From Pyropia haitanensis (Eukaryota; Rhodophyta; Bangiophyceae; Bangiales; Bangiaceae): a stretch of DNA of 64,000 nucleotides. A program made the translations under genes and the position numbers. Below the pieces are notes generated by a model, which was given only the letters and a program-made list of their open reading frames with translations, did not search any database and was not told where the DNA came from. Within the stretch, counting starts at the first letter, position 1. Each line of letters begins with the position of its first letter. The DNA is taken from assembly GCA_008729055.1 (NCBI GenBank), contig SDUX01000001.1, forward strand, positions 4,463,951 through 4,527,950, read 5' to 3'. Of this stretch, positions 41,324 to 51,147 are shown piece by piece.

Positions 41324-42985
41324 GTGGATGAGTCGGGTCGCGAGGGGCGACCCCCTCGGCGTTCGGCCAGGTTCCGACCCGCGCCATCCTCCGTCGACTC
41401 GAGCGGAGGTCGCCCTCCTCCGGCGGGTGTGCCGAGCCAGACTCCGGCTCAGGTGCCCCTACCGGAGGATGATGATACTCTCTTCGGCACGGGACTGCCG
41501 GCCTTGGGTGCTGGGGGCAGAGGCTCCGTACCCCGGGACGGCGAGTCCGCGCCCCCTTTGGTTCCGGAAGGACCGGGCGGTAGCTCAAGTCGAGCTCCGC
41601 CGGGGTCCACCGGGAGCCTGGATGCCAGTGTGGTGACAGCCATCGCACAAGTTGTGCGTGAGGAGGTGGGGCGGGCGCTACAGGAAAAGTCTCCTGCGCC
41701 TGGGCAGGCCTCCCGGCATGAGCGGCGTGGGGAGCAAGTTGCTCCCCGCCGAAAGTACCGTTCTCGTTCGCCTGCCCACTCGAGCGAGGCGTCGAGTGGG
41801 GAGGAGGCCGTTCGACATGGACGGCAGGAGCCACGGGATCCTCCCAAAGTCCGGGAGATTCCCAAGAAGATAGTGGTTAACAATCCTCTATACGCGGACG
41901 TCTTCGACTGTGAGACGTACGCGTTGGTCAACAAGTCGGTGACCTACACGAACCGCCAGGCCCATACTCTGGGCCGGCGCAAGAAGGACGTGGCTCAGTC
42001 CTTTGGGGTCCGGTCTGAGTGGGACGGGACCCCGCCTCTGAAGGTCTTCCAGTTTTTGCGTAAGTTCGCAAAAGCTTGTGATGACAATGATGTCTCTGAA
42101 GCAGAGGCGTTCTTTATGCTTCAGGACTTCACCAAGGAGCCACTCCGCTCCGAGGTGATGAGCGTCATGCCAAGTCGGCATGGCGGCAACCCCGGTGAGA
42201 TGTCCTCCTACTTGGAGTTGATCAACTGGGTGTTGCGCTACCACGCGGACGAGGCGTCTCTCGCCGCGCAGGTAGAGGAGTTTAATCGTGCCACCCAGAG
42301 TGAGGGTGAGGACGAGCGGACGTTCGCTGAGAGACTCCGTCAGCTGAACGTCCTTTGTGGATTTATTCATCCACAAGGCGTCATCAAAGGGCGATTTGTG
42401 GAGGGTGTCCACCGTTCCGCTCGCGCGACTGTGCGCGAGCGCAACACGCCTGGTATGACGCTGGCCGAGTTGGCCCGCGTCGCCCAAACCAAGGGCGAAG
42501 AATACCGTTGGATCGTGTCTGACCAACGGAAGGAGAGAGAGAAGGAGACTAAGAGCGCGGAGGCGACTCGCCTTCGTCGCGCGGCCAGGGCGGCCCAGTA
42601 CCCTCGGGTACGCCCGGCTGTGGCTGCTACCTCGACTCAAGAGGAAGCTGATGTCGTGGCGGCCATCCCGGAAACTCCCCAGGGAAAGGCGACGCCACAG
42701 ACATCGAAGAGCGACCGGCCGTGTTGGCAGTGCTCGAAGACGGGCCACTGGGCGTCTCAGTGCCCCGCCCTGGACTCGCGTCTGCGAGCCATCTTGGCTC
42801 GCAGCATGAGTCCTGGGACCCGGGGAACTCCCCCGAGTTCCCGCTCCAACCCAACTCGGGTTGGTGCCATCACCCAACAGGGGCCGGAGGGGACTGACAA
42901 GAGTCTTGAGGAGGGGGAGGCACCCACCTCAAGCTCGAGTGAGAGCACCCCTTCCTCATCCGACTCGGGTGAGGGAAACGCCTAG
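41324..42985 (+). CDS. gag: Outer element Gag
   Basis: The frame gives 553 residues from the GTG at 41324 and is open back to 41285 and across the ancestral junction; no in-frame ATG exists on this side. The N-terminal 170 residues are Pro/Ser/Arg-rich. The gag core follows (VFDCETYALVNKSVTYTNRQ, then PPLKVFQFLRKFAKACDDND, then EDERTFAERLRQLNVLCGF). A CCHC knuckle CWQCSKTGHWASQC lies near 42723-42764, and the tail is acidic and Ser-rich. It ends in TAG at 42983, six bases after the slippery site. The likely true start is the ATG at 33853 before the nested element, but that frame is off by one base at a C6 run (41287-41292), so the N-terminus is either mutated, misassembled or recoded. Confidence 0.85.
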   Translation: MDESGREGRPPRRSARFRPAPSSVDSSGGRPPPAGVPSQTPAQVPLPEDDDTLFGTGLPALGAGGRGSVPRDGESAPPLVPEGPGGSSSRAPPGSTGSLDASVVTAIAQVVREEVGRALQEKSPAPGQASRHERRGEQVAPRRKYRSRSPAHSSEASSGEEAVRHGRQEPRDPPKVREIPKKIVVNNPLYADVFDCETYALVNKSVTYTNRQAHTLGRRKKDVAQSFGVRSEWDGTPPLKVFQFLRKFAKACDDNDVSEAEAFFMLQDFTKEPLRSEVMSVMPSRHGGNPGEMSSYLELINWVLRYHADEASLAAQVEEFNRATQSEGEDERTFAERLRQLNVLCGFIHPQGVIKGRFVEGVHRSARATVRERNTPGMTLAELARVAQTKGEEYRWIVSDQRKEREKETKSAEATRLRRAARAAQYPRVRPAVAATSTQEEADVVAAIPETPQGKATPQTSKSDRPCWQCSKTGHWASQCPALDSRLRAILARSMSPGTRGTPPSSRSNPTRVGAITQQGPEGTDKSLEEGEAPTSSSSESTPSSSDSGEGNA

Positions 42986-43029
42986 CCGCTGGAGTCGAGT
43001 TGACCCCACAGACCTCGGCGGCAGGTCAA
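42973..43029 (+). promoter_or_regulatory. -1 ribosomal frameshift signal between outer gag and pol
   Basis: The canonical heptamer G GGA AAC (42973-42979) is in the gag frame, followed by a 5-nt spacer and an 8-bp stem, GCCGCTGG (42985-42992) with TCGGCGGC (43015-43022), with two G-U pairs. Loop bases TTGACC (43000-43005) could also pair with GGTCAA (43024-43029). The 1-nt link on the 3' side makes a full pseudoknot sterically doubtful, so the two stems may be alternatives. Confidence 0.75.
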
Positions 43030-46000
43030 GGGGAACTTCACCCGACGCCGACGCAGGGGCGGGTGAAGCTCTTACAACGCCCTCGAGGGGTGAGACCTCA
43101 AGGCAAGGCCCCCTCGCAGCGATACGACCCAAGTCGGATCGTATCTGTCTTGGTAGGGAGTAACTACCAAGTCGCAGCCAGACTTTGGCTGTATGATGGG
43201 TACGAGTTTGCTTCTCGTGTCATAGTCGACACGGGTTCGCCGGTATCCCTCATCAGGCAAGAGTTGTTGCCTGAGGGAGTCGAGGTGAGTCAAGTTGACC
43301 GCTCGACATGGCGTATGTTTGATGTCAATGGGGGACTCCTCCCCATTGTGGGTTCAATTGCATTGAGTGTATGCATTGGGTCATACCAGACTGAGGTGAC
43401 CTTTGGGGTTGTACCACGCATGTCGGTCCCAGTACTCCTGGGTACCGACTACGTGGACACCCACGTACCCGAAGTCCGGGGACCCGAAGGGTTTATTCGC
43501 ATGCTCAATGGGGAAACTGTCCCCATCTTGCGTAAAGGGGCCACTGTCTCCCCGAAGACTCCCAAGCCACGGGAGAGTCCTCGTAAGACAGATGGCAGCA
43601 CTGAGTCGGTGCATGTGCTGAAGGGAGTGTGCATTCCTCCCCGGTCGAGGACGTATGTACAAGTTCGTACATCGTTTCAGGGAAACGGGTTTGTATTCCC
43701 CCTCGACAAGACATATGAGAAGCACCAGGTGCAAGTTGCACCTGGACCCATGACTTGTGGGACTGACCAGACCTGGGTCGTCGAGGTCCTCAATGTGTCA
43801 AAGACTCCTCGACGCATCCCCCGTGGGATGAAGATCGCGAGCATCTCCACCCACGAGGGGAATGTCACCGCTGTGACTCAACAGCAGTGGACGGCAATGG
43901 AGGAGAAGACTCCCTTTCCTCCTGACCCAAAGCCGTCGGCAGACTCGCCGACGGTGCACCGGGAAAATGTCCCGAAGTGCCTGCATGATCGCTTGGATAA
44001 ACTCATCCAAAAGCACCACAAGTTGTGGAATGGTGACCTTGGACTCATCAAGGCCACCGAACACAGAATCGTGTTGAAGCCTGGGGTCAAGCCAGTCCGC
44101 TTGAACCCCTACCGTATGGGCCCTGCCTCTCGGGAACTTACCCGGAAGCAGGTCCAACGGATGAAGGACCTTGGGGTTATTGAGCCCAGCTCAGGCGAGT
44201 GGGCCAGCCCCATAGTCCTGGTGCCCAAACCCGACGGCACCATGCGGTTTTGCATTGACTACCGCAAGTTGAATGAACGGACGGTAAAGGACAGTTACCC
44301 TTTACCCCGTATGGACGATTGCCTCGACTCACTTGGCGAGGCAAAGTTCTTCTCCACGTTGGACTGCAACGCGGGGTACTGGCAGATCCCCATACGTAAG
44401 GAGGATCGGCCACTCACGGCCTTCACGTGTCACTGTGGAGTTTATCAGTGCGTGAGGTTGCCGTTTGGGCTATGCAATGCACCTGCGACTTTCCAGCGTG
44501 CTATTGACATGATACTTGCCGGAGTCAAATGGCAGTATGCCCTCGTCTATTTAGACGACATCATTGTGTTCTCCGGAACTGCCGAAGAACACTTGTCCCA
44601 CTTGGACAATGTGTTCACCCTGCTAAGTAGGGCAGGAGTGACACTGAAGCCAGCCAAGTGCCACCTCTTCAGTAACGAGGTGGCCTACCTAGGTCATGTG
44701 GTTCGACCAGGTAGCATCAGTGTCAACGAGAAAAACCTTGTGGCACTGCGTCGGGCGAGTTACCCCGTGACGCAGACACAGCTCAGGAGTTTTCTGGGCA
44801 TGTGCAATGTGTACAGACGCTTCACGGCGAACTTTGCCAAAGTGTCTGCACCCTTGAACCGCTTGGTAAGTCCCAAGCGGCCCAAGCGCCTCGACCCTCC
44901 GACCCGAGAGGAGCGAGAAGCGTTTGAGAGGTTGAAAGAACTTCTTTGCAACCCGCCGGTGTTGGCCATCCCCAGACTCGGGGGCCACTACATCATAGAT
45001 GTGGACGCGAGTTACGACCAACTTGGTTGTTGCTTGCTCCAACAACAGACCACGGGCGAGTACCTGCCCGTGGGCTACTACAGTAAGGGCCTGTCCCCGG
45101 CACAGAAGAACTACACTGTGACGGAGCTGGAAGGCCTGGGCGTAGTATGGGCAGTCACCATGCTACGACCCTACATCGAAGGAGGGAGGTTCCTCGTTCG
45201 GTGTGATCACCGAGCCCTGAAGTGGATACTTACCACTACAGCGTGCTCGAACAATCGACTCAATCGATGGCGACTTCGCCTCGCTGAGTTTGACTTCGAC
45301 GTTGAGTATAAGTCGGGTCATAAGCACGCGGTTGCGGACGCCATGTCTCGCATACCGACGGATGGGTACGACTCAGTACCCATCCCAGAGGAAATCCCTC
45401 ATGTGGGAGTCACAACACGGTCAGGGTCAGTACTCGACCCGAGGCGGCCGGAGATGGCCCGCCTCCTACCCCTGCCTAAGGACAAACTCGTCCAGGCACA
45501 AGAGTCTGACAAACTCTGTCAGCAACTCAAGAAGGAGTTGGACAGTCCCGAACCAACTCGGTTTTTCTTGAGTGAAGACGGCATTTTATGCCGGCGGGGA
45601 CATACCCAAGGAGAACAACAAGTTGTTGTTCCCGAGAGTCTGAGGAAGGACATCCTCCAACGGGAACACTCTTCACCGTTGGGTGCCCACCCAGGGTCGA
45701 CTAAGTTGTATCAGACCCTGAGGAAAAAATATTATTGGCCATCACTTGTGGCTGATGTGTATGGGCACGTGGCCTCGTGCGCGACTTGCTCACAGAACCG
45801 ACTCATGGAGGCCAGAGAGACGTCCACTATGCGCCTCTTCCCTGCGACGGAGCCGTTCGCAGCGATTGCTGTGGACCTACTTGGTCCACTGCCTCGAACA
45901 CCAGAAGGGTATGAGTACCTTCTGGTGATGTGTGATCGCTTTACTAAGCTCACACGGGTGGCCCCACTCAAGGACACCACTGCCTTGGACGTCTTGAGCG

Positions 46001-46965
46001 AGTTGCTCGACGTCTGGATAGCCAGTTATGGTATCCCGGACTCTGTCCTTTCGGACAACGGACCGCAGTTCGCGTCCGTCCTATACCAGGGAGTCCTGAA
46101 GATGCTCGGGGTGGAAACAAACTACGCCACCCCGTACCACCCCCAGACTAATGGGCAGGTGGAGCGCTTCAATAAGACACTAGTGCGCCAGTTGCGTCAC
46201 TATGTGCACGACCATGTAGTCACATGGGCGCGCTACGCGTCACTACTTGTGACAGCGTACAACTCCCAAGTGCACAGTAGCACGGGAAAGGCACCGTTTG
46301 CCTTTGTATGTCCACGGCGACTCAAGCCAGTGGCCATTAAACGCCTAACCCAGACTGAGGGTGACCCGTCGACCCAAACTCCGGGTCAAGCTAAGGCCGC
46401 CCTCCTCCATAAGTTGGAAGAGATGATGCCCCTTGTCCAGAAGACCATGGACAAGGCGCAGGCGAGGTACAAAAAGAATTTCGACATCCGAGTTCGGAGT
46501 CGACGCGACCCCCTCCGAGTTGGAGAATGGGTGTACGTGAATGCCCACGACAAACCGGGCGGGAAATTGGTCTTCAAGACTCTGGGACCATATCAAATAT
46601 TGAAGACGGATGGGCGTCGGTTGACCATCGAGAGTGACGATGGCATCCGTACTATCAATGGGAATCACGCAACTCGCGCTCCCGAACCACCCGAGGGAGA
46701 CCCAGCTTGGGCTCGGGCACTCAAGGCATGGCAAGTCCCAGCCTTGCCGTCAACTTCCAATAAGCCAATGGAAGCCGTGTTCGATAAATTCGTCGGACAC
46801 GGGTACGATGAATCGGGGCGACTCATGCTCCGTGTCAGATGGTTTGGGTATGGGTCGGACTCCGACACATGGGAATATGTGGAGGACCTTCCAACTGAGA
46901 AGGTCCGTCGGTATTGCCACGTGGCAAAAATACCTATGAGGCGTCGCCCAACTCAGGCGACGTAG
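42973..46965 (+). CDS. pol: Outer element Pol (protease, RT, RNase H, integrase, chromodomain)
   Basis: The pol frame opens at 42973, right at the slippery heptamer, and runs to a TAG. Counting from codon 43000: aspartic protease VIVDTGSPVS (about 75-84); RT with FSTLDCNAGYWQIP and LVYLDDIIVFS (about 514-524); RNase H with IIDVDASYDQLGCCL (about 665); zinc-binding HSSPLGAHPG followed by CATCSQNR; integrase core with IAVDLLGPLP, VLSDNGPQFAS and GQVERFNKTL (D-D-E, about 957, 1018 and 1052); and a C-terminal chromodomain-like region (LRVRWFGYGSDSDTWEYVED, about 1285). All catalytic residues are present with no stop. It differs strongly from the inner Pol in sequence, so the two elements belong to distinct lineages. 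Confidence 0.93.
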   Translation, partial: GKRLAAGVELTPQTSAAGQGELHPTPTQGRVKLLQRPRGVRPQGKAPSQRYDPSRIVSVLVGSNYQVAARLWLYDGYEFASRVIVDTGSPVSLIRQELLPEGVEVSQVDRSTWRMFDVNGGLLPIVGSIALSVCIGSYQTEVTFGVVPRMSVPVLLGTDYVDTHVPEVRGPEGFIRMLNGETVPILRKGATVSPKTPKPRESPRKTDGSTESVHVLKGVCIPPRSRTYVQVRTSFQGNGFVFPLDKTYEKHQVQVAPGPMTCGTDQTWVVEVLNVSKTPRRIPRGMKIASISTHEGNVTAVTQQQWTAMEEKTPFPPDPKPSADSPTVHRENVPKCLHDRLDKLIQKHHKLWNGDLGLIKATEHRIVLKPGVKPVRLNPYRMGPASRELTRKQVQRMKDLGVIEPSSGEWASPIVLVPKPDGTMRFCIDYRKLNERTVKDSYPLPRMDDCLDSLGEAKFFSTLDCNAGYWQIPIRKEDRPLTAFTCHCGVYQCVRLPFGLCNAPATFQRAIDMILAGVKWQYALVYLDDIIVFSGTAEEHLSHLDNVFTLLSRAGVTLKPAKCHLFSNEVAYLGHVVRPGSISVNEKNLVALRRASYPVTQTQLRSFLGMCNVYRRFTANFAKVSAPLNRLVSPKRPKRLDPPTREEREAFERLKELLCNPPVLAIPRLGGHYIIDVDASYDQLGCCLLQQQTTGEYLPVGYYSKGLSPAQKNYTVTELEGLGVVWAVTMLRPYIEGGRFLVRCDHRALKWILTTTACSNNRLNRWRLRLAEFDFDVEYKSGHKHAVADAMSRIPTDGYDSVPIPEEIPHVGVTTRSGSVLDPRRPEMARLLPLPKDKLVQAQESDKLCQQLKKELDSPEPTRFFLSEDGILCRRGHTQGEQQVVVPESLRKDILQREHSSPLGAHPGSTKLYQTLRKKYYWPSLVADVYGHVASCATCSQNRLMEARETSTMRLFPATEPFAAIAVDLLGPLPRTPEGYEYLLVMCDRFTKLTRVAPLKDTTALDVLSELLDVWIASYGIPDSVLSDNGPQFASVLYQGVLKMLGVETNYATPYHPQTNGQVERFNKTLVRQLRHYVHDHVVTWARYASLLVTAYNSQVHSSTGKAPFAFVCPRRLKPVAIKRLTQTEGDPSTQTPGQAKAALLHKLEEMMPLVQKTMDKAQARYKKNFDIRVRSRRDPLRVGEWVYVNAHDKPGGKLVFKTLGPYQILKTDGRRLTIESDDGIRTINGNHATRAPEPPEGDPAWARALKAWQVPALPSTSNKPMEAVFDKFVGHGYDESGRLMLRVRWFGYGSDSDTWEYVEDLPTEKVRRYCHVAKIPMRRRPTQAT

Positions 46966-48590
46966 CCAGAGGTACGTCACCCCCACCCCAAAGTCGGGGA
47001 GGGGGATGACTCCCCCCACTGAGTCAAGTAGGGGGGAGGTGTCACAGTCGATACCAACAAAACAAAATTCTTCTTGATCATTAAGGGGGGGGACACGACC
47101 CACGCCCCCGCCGACATCTTGACCAACTTGGTGATGTAGAGCTCTGGAGGGGGGACACGACCCACGCCCCCCGTCACCACCCCTTGACCGACTTGGCGAG
47201 GGCGAGCTCCGCGGGAAGTGGGACGACTCCACCCACGACCCGTAACACCTCCCCCGACTCAAGCACATAAAAAGACAAAAGAAAAAAAAAAAAAAAAAAA
47301 AAAAAATAATGGGGGGGGGGGGGAACCGACTCGCGTCACCCCCACCGACGGCCGCCCGACCCAGGGGCGGAAGAGAAAGCAGCACCCCCACGGACAGCCG
47401 CCCGACACAGAGGCGGACAGGGACGACACACGCCCCGCCGACGAGCGCCCGACCCACGGGAGGGAGGAGGACGACAACACCACCACGGCCGCCGACCGCC
47501 CGACCCACGGGAGGAAGAGGGACACACCACCCCGACCGCCGACCGCCCGACACACGGGAGGGAGGAGGACGACAACACCACCACGTCCGCCGACCGCCCG
47601 ACCCACGGGAGGAAGAGGGACACACCACCCCGACCGCCGGCCACCCGACACACGGGAGGAAGAGGAAGGCGCACCACCCGCCGACGGACGCACAACCCCG
47701 CAGAGGGAGGAAGGGAAGACCCACACCCGACCGAAAGGGGGAGCACGCGCCCGACACAGGGGCCGGGAAGGGCGGAGCAGCGCCCCGACCGCCACCCCGC
47801 ACCCCAGACACCAAGGGGGGAAAGGGGAAAGAAAAGGGGAGAAGCGCCCCGACCGGACGGCCCCGGGGGAAAACTCTCGCCCCGGGGGAAGCGTCACCCC
47901 GACCTGGGGTGAGGCGACGGATATGGGGGCGGAGTGGCAACTCACCCCCCGCCCCCCCCCGGCACCTGAGGAGCCCGAGCCCAGTTGGCTCGGTGCCCCC
48001 CTGGAGATACTCCTCCTGCGTGTCCCTGGAAACTCCCAGGAACAGCAACAGGAGGAGGTGCCCGTTATGTGCGAGGTGTGCCGAGTGGGCACACCCCGCA
48101 CCCTGCACGAGGTGTGCCGAGTGAGCACACCCCGCGCCCCGCGTGCGGCGTACCCAGGCGGCACGCCACGCCCCGCACCCGGCGTGCCAAGGCGGCACGC
48201 CAGGCCCTCGGAGGGAGGGGGGGTGATGAGTCACCACGCCCCACCCCTCGCGGGAGGTTATGTGGAAGGGGGGGGGGGTGCGGGCGGACACTGCACTAGC
48301 CCCCCCCTGACACGGCCCACGCGACCCGGGCCACGAGATGTGCTCGACCGCCCCGGGCGCGGGCGGGCCCGCGCGACACGAGTGTGTGGGCGCGGCGTCC
48401 CCCGGCCCCTACGTGTCCCTCACGACACTGGGCCAGATCTTTTCGTCCGCCCAATGGGGTGCGGACATTGCGAGATTGTGGGCCACGTATCCTTGGCCCA
48501 CCCCCCCTTGGGGAGATGCAATCTCGCCACCCCCCGGGAGATCTGCAAGTGGCAGATGATTGGACGTCCGCCGGGACGGCTGGACTGTTG
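46966..48590 (+). other. Repeat-rich 3' region of outer element
   Basis: This is noncoding by content although a 457-codon frame is open. It holds an A26 tract (about 47282-47307) followed by a G12 run, a tandem array at about 47400-47690 (period about 98 bp, CGACCCACGGGAGG motif) and GTGTGCCGAGTG/CACACCCCGC hairpin-like repeats at 48075-48190. Such arrays between pol and the 3' LTR are known in large plant and algal Gypsy elements. Confidence 0.6.
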
Positions 48591-48602
48591 AGGAGGGGGA
48601 AA
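48591..48602 (+). other. Polypurine tract of outer element
   Basis: AGGAGGGGGAAA lies immediately before the 3' LTR. Confidence 0.85.
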
Positions 48603-49123
48603 TGTGACAAACCCCAAATCTGGGTTTGAATATTCGGAGCAAGTGGCTCAGAATTGAGATTGGATTTCACCCGACCCATGAGTGAAATATTCCGATTTCA
48701 GCTCGAAATTCCGACTGGGACTTTCGGCACCCCATTTGCAGAGTATTGCAGTGGTTCGTATCTTGGGGATTTTTGCGCGGGAGCCAGACGGATTTCTACG
48801 CTTGCTTGCTTTGATTGTGGAGCCTTTTTATTGGGTGGTCTGAGTGTTCATTTTTTGCGTGTTTTGCGAGGGGTGTGCGCGCGCATGCGTGCACACGAGG
48901 GTTTATATGCGCGGGACAGCAAGGCGGGGAGGGCCCCCCTTGGCTGCCAAGTAAACTCCGTCTGGCTCCGACACATCTTGTTCGTGCCTTGGCGAGTCGG
49001 CCACTCGTCACACGCAAGTCGCGTGTTGGTGTTGCACGGGTTGCTTCCGGTGTTCCAAGTTGGGACCCGAGCGTGCGTGTTCCGCCCCCACAAGTTGTGG
49101 GTCGGCGTAGCCGTACTGCTACA
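48603..49123 (+). repeat. 3' LTR of outer element (521 bp)
   Basis: This is the partner of 33025-33545 at an offset of 15578 bp; it ends TGCTACA and is followed by CATGT. Confidence 0.93.
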
Positions 49124-49975
49124 CATGTTTCCAGTCTATCATGGAAAAGTCGGCTGTGGGTGTATCAGCGGCCACAGACGACGGGGCCAGATATGCGGAG
49201 CGAGCAAACAAGTCAGAACGGTGGACGTGGTATGTGTTGCACTCGGGAACAGGGTATGAGATTCGCACTGAGTGTAGTAGGACGCTCGCACGCGCAGACA
49301 TACCATGTGCCACTCGGTCGGTAAAACACAGCTCACGTACCACACACTTGAACCTCCTCGTGGAGCGTAACAGGGACACGCGTATTCCCGGCTTCGTCCA
49401 AGGGTGCGATTCCAGCTTCGTCCGATTCGTACGCGGGTATGGGGATGGTGAACGAGGCGTCCATTACCTGGCCAACCATGCCCCGCACAGCCTTGGCCAC
49501 AAGCTCGTCGACACTTTTCTCGCCCGAGAACGAGTAAAGCATGGGCGTCAGCTCCGTGCGGCCTTGCAGGAGGTGGGGCCACGACAGTACAAATGTGAAT
49601 AACGTGATATTCTTCCCCCGCACAAGGCCCCCGTCCGCCGCGAGCGTCCCGGAAGCCATAACAGTGGCTGCATCCGCGGCACAGGTCGGGCCGGGCGCAG
49701 CACACCGGTCGATACCGCGCTGCAGTGCAGCGACTATGTTGAAGCCAACAGCCAGAATCTTAAGCTCGCCGCTCCCATCGTCGTTCTCGAGGTAGGAGTG
49801 CGACATCCGTACGAGCTCCTTGAGCTTGGCTGCGTCCTTCTCCACGGGCGCGTAGCAGCCTTCGCTCTCGGCATTTTCATTCTCAAAGAAGTAGCCATCA
49901 TCCTCATCATGCGACACATCTTCGCCCTCCTCCTCCACCTCCTCCGCGTCGTCAGTCGTCTTCTGCTCCCATTAC
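49124..49975 (-). pseudogene. 5' part of the unknown gene split by the LTR element
   Basis: An exon-like frame from about 49975 encodes an acidic start (EEEGEDVSHDEDDGYFFENE), then a helical part (KLKELVRMSHSYLENDDGSG) and a globular part (ITLFTFVLSWPHLLQGRTEL, then VRGMVGQVMDASFTIPIPAY). It reaches a donor-like GGTACGTGAGC at about 49340. A short intron would bring it into the frame ending FSMIDWKH at 49125. That codon series continues exactly in frame into 33019 once one CATGT copy and the element are removed. The host gene was therefore open before insertion and is now truncated. I do not recognise the family. Confidence 0.6.
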
Positions 49976-50052
49976 CTGTTGTTGTAAGACCTCAGGCGCT
50001 TTTCAACGCCCTCCGTGGAACGGTAACGCCGGATACCGGCACTGCCGGATCC

Positions 50053-51147
50053 TCAGATGTAGTCCCATTGAACAAGCTTACCAGGTCCATCCCGCGTAAA
50101 GAAAAAGTGCGCAATGCGGTCCTCGTTGTCGAAAGTGCGCCGCCGCTCCTCCCGCAACTGCGCCGGGGTAGGAAGTAGGCGCATCTGCGTCGCGCCCCAG
50201 CCAAGTCGGATGCGTGTCGAGCGCTTTCCAGTCAAGCCGGGTCGGTTGGACTTCTCAATCTCCAACACGCGTCGAATTATTGCCACCACACCTGCACCAA
50301 CGTTGTGTAAAAGCTTGTACCACGCCGTCTTCATTTCCGTCGCCCCGGTCAATCGGTAGTGTGCCACCGCACGAGCGGAACGTTGCCGGAGGAGCGCCTT
50401 CAGGTGCTTCTTGTTGACAGGGTCCTTGATCGCTGACATGCGTCGGAGAAGCGTAACGTGCCCGTTCGGCAACCTCTTCGCAGCGACCCGCATGATGGTG
50501 GCAGCCTGTCGCAGGATCGTCTTGATGTGGTCATCGTCCAGGTCTTGTTTGGCCACAAGGCCCCGGTAAGAGCTCTTCGGTGAAGTCGTGTCCCAGCTCA
50601 GGTTCTCTTGCGACTGTGCCATTGCTACGAAACGGACAGATTCATAGGCGTCCTCGGCGTCCACGTAGGTTCCAGGGACGAGATACCCCATCGATCTGAC
50701 GTACACCTCGTGTTGGGGAATTGTCGCGAGCGCACGTACGATCGTCACAGTTGAAAGACGCCACCCGTCGTCCGACCAGCCCCGTACAGGCTCACGGATG
50801 AGCCACTGCCGGCACTGGAAGCCTCCATGTGCAGTGCAACGTCGGGGAGCAAGGCACTCAGCAGGGACGTCGTCTTGGTTGCCATAGCAGTGTTCTGCTT
50901 CGAGCTCGCGCTCCTCAATGATGGCAAAGCCACGAGGCACGTTCATAGGGTGTCGGGTGCGACGGCGGTTGGAGTCACCCAGGAACTGGCCTTCATCATC
51001 ACGGTCGACGAGAGGGGGCGGGGGCTGCATGTGGTCGACGAGCGCGTCAATGTCGTCGGACGGCCCATCGTCCACCGGTGCAGGTGGGTGGCCGTCGATG
51101 TCCAGCTGCATGTCATCGTAGCTGCTGCTGCCGTTCGATGAAGACAT
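50053..51147 (-). CDS. Unknown protein, 364 residues; possibly upstream exon of the split gene
   Basis: From an ATG at 51147 it encodes an acidic Ser/Asp-rich start (SSSNGSSSYDDMQLDID), then a Cys/His-containing stretch (HCYGNQDDVPAECLAPRRCT, then HGGFQCRQWLIREPV), an extended region (LATIPQHEVYVRSMGYLVPG) and a basic helical C-terminal half (ILRQAATIMRVAAKRLPNGH, then KHLKALLRQRSARAVAHYRL, and KTAWYKLLHNVGAGVVAIIR). The frame is the same as that of the following exon-like ORF, 115 bp away, with AG/GT-rich sequence between them, so one spliced gene is likely. I see no known domain. A homopolymer of about 20 G (51172-51191) precedes the start. Confidence 0.6.
   Translation of the reverse strand: MSSSNGSSSYDDMQLDIDGHPPAPVDDGPSDDIDALVDHMQPPPPLVDRDDEGQFLGDSNRRRTRHPMNVPRGFAIIEERELEAEHCYGNQDDVPAECLAPRRCTAHGGFQCRQWLIREPVRGWSDDGWRLSTVTIVRALATIPQHEVYVRSMGYLVPGTYVDAEDAYESVRFVAMAQSQENLSWDTTSPKSSYRGLVAKQDLDDDHIKTILRQAATIMRVAAKRLPNGHVTLLRRMSAIKDPVNKKHLKALLRQRSARAVAHYRLTGATEMKTAWYKLLHNVGAGVVAIIRRVLEIEKSNRPGLTGKRSTRIRLGWGATQMRLLPTPAQLREERRRTFDNEDRIAHFFFTRDGPGKLVQWDYI

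Larger units (their letters stand above)
33025..49123 (+). mobile_element. Outer Ty3/Gypsy chromodomain LTR retrotransposon (hosts a nested element)
   Basis: Two 521-bp LTRs (33025-33545 and 48603-49123), each TG...CA, show no difference where I compared them and are flanked by CATGT. Internal order: leader, gag (41324-42985), pol as protease, reverse transcriptase, RNase H, integrase and chromodomain (to 46965), a repeat-rich 3' region and a polypurine tract at 48591-48602. A second element occupies 33917-41282. Without it and its target duplication the outer element is 8728 bp. Gag and pol are intact and the LTRs match, so insertion was recent. It landed inside the coding frame of a minus-strand gene. 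Confidence 0.93.

Noticed and set aside
47218..48591. 457-codon ORF downstream of outer pol
   Set aside because: It begins in an A26/G12 tract and runs through tandem repeats; no domain.
33025..49123. A single 16-kb giant LTR retrotransposon with two pol genes
   Set aside because: The inner 7.4 kb has its own LTRs, its own GCGTC duplication and the opposite orientation, so it is a nested insertion.
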